Origin: Kumtagia sp963829135
GTDB taxonomy: Bacteria > Pseudomonadota > Alphaproteobacteria > Rhizobiales > Rhizobiaceae
Assembly: GCA_963829135.1 (NCBI GenBank)
Contig: CAWHHO010000009.1
Span: forward strand, 21,198 to 85,197
DNA length: 64,000 bases
Direction of reading: 5' to 3'
The translations under genes and the position numbers were made by a program. Of this stretch, positions 44,569 to 52,263 are shown in pieces. Each line of letters opens with the position of its first letter. The first letter of the stretch is position 1. Below the pieces are notes generated by a model. The model did not search any database. It was not told the DNA's origin and saw only the letters and a list, made by a program, of their open reading frames with translations.

Positions 44569-45552
44569 ATGGATTTCTCTGCTTTCGATCTGGTCATTCC
44601 CGGACTTGTCGTCCTTGTCTTCCTTGTCCTGCTCATGGGCATCAAGACGGTGAGCCAGGGATACAACTACACCGTAGAGCGCTTTGGCCGCTACACGAGG
44701 ACGCTCACCCCTGGTTTGAACCTGATTGTCCCGTTCATCGACCGCATCGGCGCCAAGATGAACATGATGGAGCAGGTGCTCAACGTGCCGACCCAGGAGG
44801 TAATCACCCGCGACAATGCGACCGTCGCAGTGGACGGCATCGCCTTCTACCAGATTTTGAATGCCGCGCAGGCGGCCTACCAGGTTTCCAACCTGCAGAA
44901 CGCCATCCTGACGCTGACTATGACCAACATCCGCTCGGTCATGGGCTCAATGGATCTCGACCAGCTTCTATCCAATCGCGACGACATCAACGAACGTCTG
45001 CTTCGCATCGTCGACGAGGCGGCCCACGTTTGGGGCATCAAGGTTACCCGCGTCGAGATCAAGGACATCAATCCGCCGGCCAACCTCGTCGACTCGATGG
45101 CCCGCCAGATGATGGCGGAGCGCAACAAGCGCGCTCAGATTCTCGAGGCGGAAGGCTTGAAGCAAGCCCAGGTGCTGCAGGCGGAGGGCTTGAAGCAGGC
45201 CCAGGTGCTCGAAGCGGAAGGCCGCAAGGAAGCCGCCTTTCGCGACGCCGAGGCGCGCGAACGTTCGGCCGAGGCCGAGGCCCGGGCGACGCAGGTCGTC
45301 TCCGAGGCTATCTCCAAGGGCGACGTCCACGCGCTCAACTACTTCGTCGCCCAGAAATACACCGATGCGCTGGCCAAGATGGCTTCCGCCAACAACAGTA
45401 AGATTATCATGATGCCGCTCGAGGCGTCGTCGCTGATTGGCTCGCTCGGAGGAATCGGCGCGATCGCCAAGGAGGTGTTCGGCGACGGCGGCAGCAACAG
45501 CCCTAGGTCTCCGTCCCGCCCGCCGGCAACGCGCATCCCGGGCCAAAGCTGA
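44569..45552 (+). CDS. SPFH/band 7 (stomatin-like) membrane protein
   Basis: A 327-residue protein: N-terminal membrane helix ('LVIPGLVVLVFLVLLMGI'), SPFH domain ('VERFGRYTRTLTPGLNLIVPFIDRIG', 'QEVITRDNATVAVDGIAFYQI', 'MTNIRSVMGSMDLDQLLSNRD'), then a long coiled-coil rich in Ala/Glu with the 11-residue unit AEGLKQAQVLQ repeated about two and a half times. It resembles QmcA/paraslipin proteins that scaffold membrane proteases. ATG 44569 follows a GTG; the NfeD gene begins 10 bp downstream, the usual partner. Confidence 0.9.
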   Translation: MDFSAFDLVIPGLVVLVFLVLLMGIKTVSQGYNYTVERFGRYTRTLTPGLNLIVPFIDRIGAKMNMMEQVLNVPTQEVITRDNATVAVDGIAFYQILNAAQAAYQVSNLQNAILTLTMTNIRSVMGSMDLDQLLSNRDDINERLLRIVDEAAHVWGIKVTRVEIKDINPPANLVDSMARQMMAERNKRAQILEAEGLKQAQVLQAEGLKQAQVLEAEGRKEAAFRDAEARERSAEAEARATQVVSEAISKGDVHALNYFVAQKYTDALAKMASANNSKIIMMPLEASSLIGSLGGIGAIAKEVFGDGGSNSPRSPSRPPATRIPGQS

Positions 45553-45562
45553 GGAACGGGCA

Positions 45563-46021
45563 ATGACCGCATGGCTTGTCGACGAACTCGGACCCTGGAA
45601 CTGGATGGTTCTGGGGATCGCGCTGCTGGCCATCGAAATCCTCGCGCCAGGTTTCTTCCTGCTGTGGATCGGCATTGCGGCGCTCATCGTCGGCGCCGCC
45701 TCGCTGGCGTTGTGGAACGCGGCTTTCTGGACCTGGGAAATCCAGGTCGTCGTCTTCCTCATCCTGTCGCTGGCCAGCGCCTATCTCGGCCACAAGATGA
45801 TGGGCGGCAGGAATTCCGAAAGTGACCAGCCGCTGCTGAACCGGCGGAGCGAGCAGATGATCGGCCGCACCGCAACGCTCGCCGAACCGATCACCAACGG
45901 CCACGGGCGCATCCGGCTGGGCGATACGTTGTGGCGCGTTTCCGGGCCAGACCTGCCTGCCGGCACCCAGGTCAAGGTCGTCTCGGTAGACGACCTTGAA
46001 CTCGTCGTTACAGCGCTTTGA
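45563..46021 (+). CDS. NfeD family membrane protein
   Basis: A 152-residue short NfeD: two to three membrane helices ('WMVLGIALLAIEILAPGFFLLWIGIAALIVG', 'IQVVVFLILSLASAYLG') and a C-terminal OB-fold ('MIGRTATLAEPITNGHGRIRLGDTLWRVSG'). It works with the SPFH protein encoded just upstream. ATG 45563 follows GAGGAACGGGCA. Confidence 0.9.
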   Translation: MTAWLVDELGPWNWMVLGIALLAIEILAPGFFLLWIGIAALIVGAASLALWNAAFWTWEIQVVVFLILSLASAYLGHKMMGGRNSESDQPLLNRRSEQMIGRTATLAEPITNGHGRIRLGDTLWRVSGPDLPAGTQVKVVSVDDLELVVTAL

Positions 46022-46164
46022 CGTGGATGGGGCACGACCCTCGGAGGACTGCTATTGCGGAACGGGAGTCCCAACAACAACCGTCAGGCCCAACACAGCA
46101 TTCCTTGGCATCAGGTGCAGCGCTGACGCCCGGACAAGCCAGGGCGTCGACAACGCTTCGGTGG

Positions 46165-47070
46165 TCACGCTGCCGCTTCGGTCGTAGTTTCCGGCTCAAG
46201 CGTAGCGATATGTCGTTCCAGCATCGACAACACGCCCTTGCGCATGCTCGGATGCGCCAGCGCAAAGGCGATATTCGCCTCGACAAAGCCTTCAGGCGAT
46301 CCGCAGTCGAATGTGTTGCCCCGATAGTGGTAGCCGTAGAACGGCTGTTGCTGCTCCAGCTTCAGCATCGCATCGGTAAGCTGGATTTCGTTGCCGGCGC
46401 CCCGCTCCTGCGTCTGCAGAATGTCGAAAATCTCCGGCTGCAGGATGTAGCGGCCGTTGATGTAGAGATTGGAGGGCGCGGTGCCGGCCTTGGGCTTTTC
46501 GACCATGCCGGTGATGCGGAAGCCGTGGTGAATATCCTCGCCCTTGCCGACGATGCCGTACTTATGGGTTTCCGACGGGTCGCACTCCTCGACGGCGACG
46601 ATGCTGCCACCGGTCTCATTGTAGAGCTCTACCATGGCCTTCATGCAACCGCGGCCGGGCAGCGTTATCATGTCGGGCAGGAGCAGTGCGAAAGGCTCGT
46701 CGCCGACGAGTTCGCGCGCACACCAGACAGCGTGGCCAAGACCGAGCGGCGCCTGCTGACGAGTGAAGCTCGTCTGTCCGGCCGCAGGCTGAAACTCGCG
46801 CAAGCGGGCAAGTTGCTCGACCTTTCCGCGCTGGTGCAGCGTGTCATTGAGTTCGAACTGGATATCGAAATGATCCTCGATCACCGCCTTGTTGCGGCCG
46901 GTCACAAAGATGAAGTGTTCGATCCCCGCTTCCCGCGCCTCGTCGACCACATATTGGATGACGGGACGATCAACGACGGTCAGCATCTCCTTCGGGATCG
47001 ACTTGGTTGCTGGCAGGAAGCGCGTTCCCAGACCCGCGACCGGGAAAACGGCTTTTCTCACTCGCTTCAT
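46165..47070 (-). CDS. galU: UTP-glucose-1-phosphate uridylyltransferase
   Basis: A 301-residue nucleotidyltransferase making UDP-glucose for surface polysaccharides: 'KAVFPVAGLGTRFLPATKSIPKEML' (UTP-binding loop with Lys), 'QQAPLGLGHAVWCARELVGDEPFALLLPDM', 'VEKPKAGTAPSNLYINGRYIL'. Full length. Convergent with nfeD; about 200 bp separate it from the divergent transglycosylase gene. Confidence 0.95.
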   Translation of the reverse strand: MKRVRKAVFPVAGLGTRFLPATKSIPKEMLTVVDRPVIQYVVDEAREAGIEHFIFVTGRNKAVIEDHFDIQFELNDTLHQRGKVEQLARLREFQPAAGQTSFTRQQAPLGLGHAVWCARELVGDEPFALLLPDMITLPGRGCMKAMVELYNETGGSIVAVEECDPSETHKYGIVGKGEDIHHGFRITGMVEKPKAGTAPSNLYINGRYILQPEIFDILQTQERGAGNEIQLTDAMLKLEQQQPFYGYHYRGNTFDCGSPEGFVEANIAFALAHPSMRKGVLSMLERHIATLEPETTTEAAA

Positions 47071-47270
47071 TCAGCTCTCTTCCTCTCGATGGCGCCCCGC
47101 CACACGATCATTTTCATGCCGGAATTTAAGTTTAGTTCGTAGGAAAGCAACACAATTACACTGACGGCAATGGCTGACGTACAATTTGGTTCCTGCCGGC
47201 CCTATGGTAAACGGATTGCTAACTCCCTCGGTGTTGAATGAGTATTCTATTTATTAGACTGGAGGGTACC

Positions 47271-48500
47271 ATGCTCGTTCGCAAGACCGCAAAACACATC
47301 GCCGGGGCGATTGCCGCGGCCGGCTTGTCGCTGTCGATCCTTATTTCGGCTGGACCGGCTTACGCCGATGCCGGCTTCGAGCGTTGGATCGCAAGCTTCC
47401 GCGCGACCGCCTCACAAAGCGGCGTTTCCAAATCTACCTATGACCGCGCCTTTCGCGGTGTCACCGAGCCCGATGCAGAGGTTATCGAGAAGGCACGCTA
47501 CCAGCCCGAATTCACTGCACCGGTCTGGGACTATTTCGACAATCGCGTTCATGAGCAATCGGTCTCGGTCGGCCGCGCCATGGCCAGGAAGTACAAGCCC
47601 TGGCTAGACAAGATCGAAGCCCGCTACGGCGTCGACCGCAACATCGTGCTCGCCATATGGTCGATGGAATCGAACTATGGAGAAATCCTCAAGAATGACA
47701 AGGTGATGCGCAGCGTCGTGCGCTCATTGGCAACATTGGCCTACGCCGACAAGAAGCGCGCGAAGTTCGCACGCACGCAGCTTATCGCTGCGTTGAAGAT
47801 CCTGCAGTCGGGCGATATCGACGAAAGCCACCTCATGGGCTCATGGGCGGGTGCGATGGGTCACACCCAGTTCATTCCGACTTCGTATCTGGCTTACGCC
47901 GTGGACATCGACGGCAACGGCCACCGTGACATCTGGAACTCGGTGCCGGATGCGCTCGCAACCGCCGCTAACCTTTTGAGGAAAAATGGCTGGCAGACGG
48001 GCAAAACCTGGGGTTATGAGGTCGCGCTGCCTGCCGGCGGCGGCAAGTTCCCGAACGGGTCGATGTCGTTGTCGAAATGGGCAGGCCTCGGCGTAAAACG
48101 ACCCAGCGGCAAGCCCTTCCGCAATGGCGGCGACAAGGCCGAGTTGAAGCTGCCGGACGGGCGCGGCGGCCCGGCATTCCTGATGACCAAGAACTTCTTC
48201 GTCATCAAGCGCTATAACAATGCCGACAAATATGCCCTGGCGGTTGGACTTCTGGCGGACCAGATCGCGGGCAGCGGTGAACTTGCCAATGACTGGAAAC
48301 GGCCCTTCACCAAGCTTTCTTTTGCGGAGAAGCAGGAATTGCAGCAGCGGCTTTCGGAGCATGGCTACTATGACGGCAAAGCGGACGGCAAGATCGGCGA
48401 GGGATCGCGCTCGGCAATCAAAGCGTTCCAGCAACGGGCAGGACTGACCTCAGATGGCCATCCAAGCATGGAAGTTCTGAAGACCTTACGTCAGAACTAG
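47271..48500 (+). CDS. Lytic murein transglycosylase (MltB type) with peptidoglycan-binding domain
   Basis: A 409-residue exported enzyme. Signal peptide residues 1-35 ('HIAGAIAAAGLSLSILISAGPAYA'). SLT_2 domain: 'NIVLAIWSMESNYGEILKND' has the catalytic Glu; 'GSWAGAMGHTQFIPTSYLAYAVDIDGNG' is a family hallmark. The C-terminal ~60 residues ('QQRLSEHGYYDGKADGKIGEG') form a PG_binding_1 domain. It cleaves glycan strands to 1,6-anhydro-MurNAc ends. ATG 47271 follows GGAGGGTACC; an ATG-like start at 47238 would spoil the signal peptide. Confidence 0.92.
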   Translation: MLVRKTAKHIAGAIAAAGLSLSILISAGPAYADAGFERWIASFRATASQSGVSKSTYDRAFRGVTEPDAEVIEKARYQPEFTAPVWDYFDNRVHEQSVSVGRAMARKYKPWLDKIEARYGVDRNIVLAIWSMESNYGEILKNDKVMRSVVRSLATLAYADKKRAKFARTQLIAALKILQSGDIDESHLMGSWAGAMGHTQFIPTSYLAYAVDIDGNGHRDIWNSVPDALATAANLLRKNGWQTGKTWGYEVALPAGGGKFPNGSMSLSKWAGLGVKRPSGKPFRNGGDKAELKLPDGRGGPAFLMTKNFFVIKRYNNADKYALAVGLLADQIAGSGELANDWKRPFTKLSFAEKQELQQRLSEHGYYDGKADGKIGEGSRSAIKAFQQRAGLTSDGHPSMEVLKTLRQN

Positions 48501-48705
48501 GCCGTGGAACTCATAGATATGATCGAAATGGCGCCTGAAACGGCAAAGAGATGCAAGGAGAAGCGCGAAGGTCGGGGTCTAGTCGGCCCGGCCGAGCGGT
48601 TCGACGCAGCAGGTCGCAGCCGTTTCGGCGTCCGAAGGATGTGGTCCATATGGCCTCACACCATTTCGACCAGATTTATGAGTTCACGGCCTAGGAGGAA
48701 TTTGA

Positions 48706-49938
48706 TTGCAGGCTCGACCGCGCCGAAGCTTCGCCTGGTTCTGCCTGCCGATCGCGCTGGCGATCGCGATTTCAGCGATCGCTGGCGTTTGGGAAGTATC
48801 CGCGCCTGCTGCATACGCGCAGGAAAGAGTCCGGCCCTGGTCTCTGCGCGACCTGTTCTTGCCCCGGCGGGCAAGGCGCGAGGATCCGCCTGCCGCCCGA
48901 TCGAGACCCGCAAGGCCACGCGCCAAAGCCCCCCGCAAGTCTGCGGCCAGGCAGAAGGCGGAGCCGCAAATCGTCGTGGCGCCGAAGGACGCCGACGCCA
49001 AAGTGGTGCTGGTTGTCGGCGATTTCATCGGCCGAAGTCTTGCCGAGGGGTTGAACGCCGTGTTTGCGGACAATCCCAGGGTCCGCATCGTCGACCGCAC
49101 AAGCAACTCCTCAGGCTTCGTCCGCGAAGACCATTTCGACTGGCCCGGTCAAGTCGGCGAGCTTGTAGCCACCGAGAAGCCCGCCGCCGTAGTGGTCATG
49201 ATGGGCGCGAACGACCGGCAGGCGATGCGCATCGGAGATGGGCGCGAACCTCTACGGTCGGAGCCATGGTTGCGCGAATATTCGGCGCGGGCAGCGAGCT
49301 TTGCGAGCGCCGCCTCCGGCTCCGGCACGCCATTGCTCTGGGTCGGAGCGACGCCGTTCCGCTCGCCCAAGATGTCTGCCGATATGCTCGCTCTCAATGA
49401 AATCTACCGCAAGGTGTCGGTCGACGTTGGTGCTGAATTCGTCGATGTGTGGGAAGGCTTTGTCGACGAAAACGGCACCTTCGTGATCAGCGGTCCGGAT
49501 GTGAATGGCCAGCCCGTCAAGCTGCGCTCGAGTGATGGCATCAACTTCACGACAGCCGGCAAACGCAAGCTCGCCTTCTATACCGAGAAATCGCTCAAGC
49601 GCGTGCTGGAGGGGGTGCTTGGCGCCCCTGCCCCGGCTCTGACAGGTCTTCCGATGGTCCCCGGAATCCCCACCGATCGAACACCGCCCATGGCGCTAAA
49701 CGATCCGGCGCTCGACGGTGGCATTGAACTGCTTGGCGCAGCTGCTGCCTCTCCGCCGACCGGTGAGGGGCCGGCAGTGGCGGCGCCGGTGGCAAAAGAA
49801 ATCGCGCAGCAACCAGTGTCAGGGCGTGCTGACGATTTCTCCTGGCCGCGCAAGAGCAACAGCGCGAGGGCCGCACCCGAAGTGCCCGACGCAACTCCAA
49901 CCGGTTCGACGGGGGGTAGCGTCGCGCCAGCCAGGTGA
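48706..49938 (+). CDS. DUF459 SGNH-family envelope protein
   Basis: A 410-residue protein. N-terminal membrane/signal segment ('FCLPIALAIAISAIAGVWEV'), a basic Arg/Pro linker, then a GDSL/SGNH-like DUF459 domain: 'VLVVGDFIGRSLAEGL' (block I, with the usual GDS as GDF), 'VVVMMGANDRQAM' (block III), 'SDGINFTTAGKRKLAFY' (block V, with His replaced by Asn). The altered residues suggest weak or no hydrolase activity, though this family often deviates. A Pro/Ala-rich tail follows. The start is TTG 48706 with AGGAGG seven bases upstream. Confidence 0.8.
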   Translation: MQARPRRSFAWFCLPIALAIAISAIAGVWEVSAPAAYAQERVRPWSLRDLFLPRRARREDPPAARSRPARPRAKAPRKSAARQKAEPQIVVAPKDADAKVVLVVGDFIGRSLAEGLNAVFADNPRVRIVDRTSNSSGFVREDHFDWPGQVGELVATEKPAAVVVMMGANDRQAMRIGDGREPLRSEPWLREYSARAASFASAASGSGTPLLWVGATPFRSPKMSADMLALNEIYRKVSVDVGAEFVDVWEGFVDENGTFVISGPDVNGQPVKLRSSDGINFTTAGKRKLAFYTEKSLKRVLEGVLGAPAPALTGLPMVPGIPTDRTPPMALNDPALDGGIELLGAAAASPPTGEGPAVAAPVAKEIAQQPVSGRADDFSWPRKSNSARAAPEVPDATPTGSTGGSVAPAR

Positions 49939-49986
49939 TCGGATCGGGTAGCAGTGTCCGCACGCGGCGGAGCGCATGAACCTTTC

Positions 49987-51441
49987 CTACCGAGGCAAAA
50001 CGCTGGTGCCCATCAGGGTCTCATCGATCGCACGCGCGGCCTGACGGCCCTCGCGGATCGCCCAAACGACCAGCGATTGGCCGCGGCGCACGTCGCCGGC
50101 GGCGTAAAGCCCGTCAACGCTGGTGCGGTAGTCCTTGTCATTGGCCGCGACATTCGTCGAGCGCCGGCTGTCCTTGCTCACCATCAGCCGCGATCCGAGA
50201 TCCTTTAGGACACCGTGTTCAAATGGGCCGGCAAAGCCGATGGCGATGAACGCGAGGTCGGCACGGATGACGAATTCCGTCCCCGCGACCGGCTGGCGTT
50301 TCTCATCGACCTCGCAGCACTTCACCCCGGTGAGCTGGCCGTCCTCACCGATGAATTCCAGCGTCGCCACCTGGAACTCGCGCTCCGCGCCCTCCGCCTG
50401 GGAGGACGACGTGCGCATCTTGGTCGCCCAGTACGGCCAGACAGCCAGCTTGTTTTCCCTCTCGGGCGGCTGCGGGCGAATGTCGAGCTGCGTTACCCGT
50501 ACCGCACCCTGCCGGAACGCTGTGCCAACGCAGTCGGATGCGGTATCGCCGCCGCCGACGACCACTACATGCTGGCCCCCTGCCACGATTGGCTCCGATT
50601 TCCAGGCTGTCGACTGTATGTCCTCGCCGCCGACGCGCTTGTTCTGCTGCACCAGATAAGGCATTGCATCATGCACGCCCTCGAAGTCAGCACCCGGAAT
50701 TCCGGCAGCGCGCGGCGTCTCCGAGCCTCCGCAATAAAGCGCGGCGTCATGACTGGAGAGCAGATCGTCAATCGCCACGTCGACGCCAACATTCACGCCG
50801 CAATGGAAGGTAACGCCCTCGCCCTTCATCTGCTCGACGCGGCGGTCGATGAAGTGCTTCTCCATCTTGAAGTCCGGAATGCCGAAGCGCATCAGGCCAC
50901 CGGGCTTCAACTCGCGTTCGTAGACGTGGACGTCGTGGCCGACGCGGGCCAGTTGTTGAGCCGCTGCCATGCCGGCGGGACCAGACCCAATCACCGCTAC
51001 CTTTTTTCCGGTTTTCTTTTCCGGCGGCTGCGGGCGCACCATGCCAAGCTCGTAAGCCTTGTCTGCCAGCGCCTGCTCGACCGTTTTGATGGCGACAGGA
51101 ATGTCTTCGAGATTCAGCGTGCAGGCCTCCTCGCACGGCGCCGGGCAAATGCGGCCCGTGAACTCCGGGAAATTGTTGGTGGAGTGCAGGTTGCGGATCG
51201 CGGATTCCCAATCGCCGGAATAGACGAGGTCGTTCCAGTCCGGGATCTGGTTATGGATTGGGCAGCCAGTCGGACCATGACAAAACGGTACGCCGCAATC
51301 CATGCACCGCGCGGCCTGCTTCTCGACTTCCTTGTCCGACATCGGCAGCGTGAACTCGCGGAAATGCCGTATGCGATCGGATGCAGGCTGGTACTTGTGC
51401 ACCTGCCGGTCGATCTCGAGAAAACCTGTTACCTTGCCCAT
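49987..51441 (-). CDS. gltD: Glutamate synthase (NADPH) small subunit
   Basis: A 484-residue beta subunit of GOGAT, passing electrons from NADPH via FAD and Fe-S centres to GltB. 'CMDCGVPFCHGPTGCPIHNQIP' and 'CPAPCEEACTLNLED' are the two Fe-S cysteine sets; 'VAVIGSGPAGMAAAQQLAR' binds FAD, and 'VVVVGGGDTASDCVGTA' binds NADPH. ATG 51441 (MGKVTGFLE) matches family starts; ATG 51447 is two codons upstream. It should be co-transcribed with gltB, but a vapBC module lies between them. Confidence 0.95.
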   Translation of the reverse strand: MGKVTGFLEIDRQVHKYQPASDRIRHFREFTLPMSDKEVEKQAARCMDCGVPFCHGPTGCPIHNQIPDWNDLVYSGDWESAIRNLHSTNNFPEFTGRICPAPCEEACTLNLEDIPVAIKTVEQALADKAYELGMVRPQPPEKKTGKKVAVIGSGPAGMAAAQQLARVGHDVHVYERELKPGGLMRFGIPDFKMEKHFIDRRVEQMKGEGVTFHCGVNVGVDVAIDDLLSSHDAALYCGGSETPRAAGIPGADFEGVHDAMPYLVQQNKRVGGEDIQSTAWKSEPIVAGGQHVVVVGGGDTASDCVGTAFRQGAVRVTQLDIRPQPPERENKLAVWPYWATKMRTSSSQAEGAEREFQVATLEFIGEDGQLTGVKCCEVDEKRQPVAGTEFVIRADLAFIAIGFAGPFEHGVLKDLGSRLMVSKDSRRSTNVAANDKDYRTSVDGLYAAGDVRRGQSLVVWAIREGRQAARAIDETLMGTSVLPR

Positions 51442-51460
51442 GTCCATTCAACCCAAACTC

Positions 51461-51496
51461 GATTGACCAAGCGATTCAGATTGACCAAGCGATTCA
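51461..51496. repeat. Tandem 18-bp duplication upstream of gltD
   Basis: GATTGACCAAGCGATTCA occurs twice in perfect tandem (51461-51478, 51479-51496), 14-20 bp before the gltD start, between vapC and gltD. A TTGACC box is repeated within it. Confidence 0.8.
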
Positions 51497-51531
51497 GGTC
51501 GCTAAGTCTGCTTTCCCGCCAATCATGGCCG

Positions 51532-51930
51532 TCATCTCAGCCAGTTTTCAACCTTCAACCCGGATATACGGGAGAATTCCCTATCATTGTCGGTTACCAG
51601 CACTGCATCGATAGAGAGCGCGTGCGCCGCGATAAGCATATCGTTCTGACCGATCGGCTTCCCTTCCGCCTCGAGTTGCGTTCGCAAAGCAGCATAGTCG
51701 CGGTCGGCGGGAGAATCCCACGCAAGCACTTCGATGTCGGCAAGCATTTCCTCGGCGAGTGCTTCAAGACGCTTCGACGCAACGCGCGTGTAGCCAAATC
51801 TTAGCTCAGCGGCGACAATGATGCTGGTATTAACATCTTCCTGCTCCAGCGCAGCCACACGCGACGCGGCGGATCCTTCCGGAAATTTCATGATGTTCGA
51901 GATGATGTTGGTGTCGAGCAAATACCTCAT
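51532..51930 (-). CDS. vapC: VapC-type PIN-domain toxin
   Basis: A 132-residue PIN ribonuclease: 'MRYLLDTNIISNIMK' (first Asp), 'SIIVAAELRFGY' (Glu), 'KPIGQNDMLIAAHAL' (Asp) and 'VLVTDNDREFSRISGLKVENW'. Complete. Its start overlaps the end of the antitoxin gene by 4 bp (ATGA). The pair sit between gltB and gltD in the same orientation. Confidence 0.9.
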   Translation of the reverse strand: MRYLLDTNIISNIMKFPEGSAASRVAALEQEDVNTSIIVAAELRFGYTRVASKRLEALAEEMLADIEVLAWDSPADRDYAALRTQLEAEGKPIGQNDMLIAAHALSIDAVLVTDNDREFSRISGLKVENWLR

Positions 51931-52199
51931 TCCCGATCGTCCAGATCAACAGGCTCCGGCGGATAATCTTTGATCTCTGGGAAATCCTCTTCCAAGGGCG
52001 GCTGAGACCTTAGCCACTCAATGAGTTCACGCGGCGAACGCCTTTGTCTGACCGGATGGATGGTGATCAACCCATCTCTTTCCTGCCGGATAATGACCTC
52101 ATCACCAGCCAAATCGAACTCAGACGGAATACGCACCGCGCGACTTCGCCCGTTCTTGAACACTCGAACCTTCCGTTCTTTCGGCAAATCGTGAAACAC
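51927..52199 (-). CDS. vapB: VapB-type antitoxin (AbrB-like)
   Basis: A ~90-residue antitoxin: 'ERKVRVFKNGRSRAVRIPSE' and 'DEVIIRQERDGLITIHP' form the AbrB/MazE swapped-hairpin DNA-binding fold; the acidic Pro-rich tail wraps the toxin. GTG 52199 has GAGG six bases upstream. Starts at 52220 or 52232 would lie inside the palindromic operator, so they are less likely; TTG 52187 is another option. Confidence 0.82.
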   Translation of the reverse strand: MFHDLPKERKVRVFKNGRSRAVRIPSEFDLAGDEVIIRQERDGLITIHPVRQRRSPRELIEWLRSQPPLEEDFPEIKDYPPEPVDLDDRE

Positions 52200-52212
52200 C
52201 CGACACCTCTCG

Positions 52213-52240
52213 GTTGGCATATGCCAAAGCATATGCCAAC
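52213..52240. promoter_or_regulatory. vapBC operator palindrome
   Basis: GTTGGCATATGC and GCATATGCCAAC form a 12-bp perfect inverted repeat around a short CAAA centre, 14 bp upstream of the VapB start. Fits autoregulation by the VapBC complex. Confidence 0.7.
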
Positions 52241-52263
52241 TACAGTTGGATTACAATCCAGCT

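Noticed and set aside
50215..51804. Plus-strand open frame of ~529 residues across gltD and vapC
   Set aside because: Antisense to two confidently assigned genes; no start signal or motifs.
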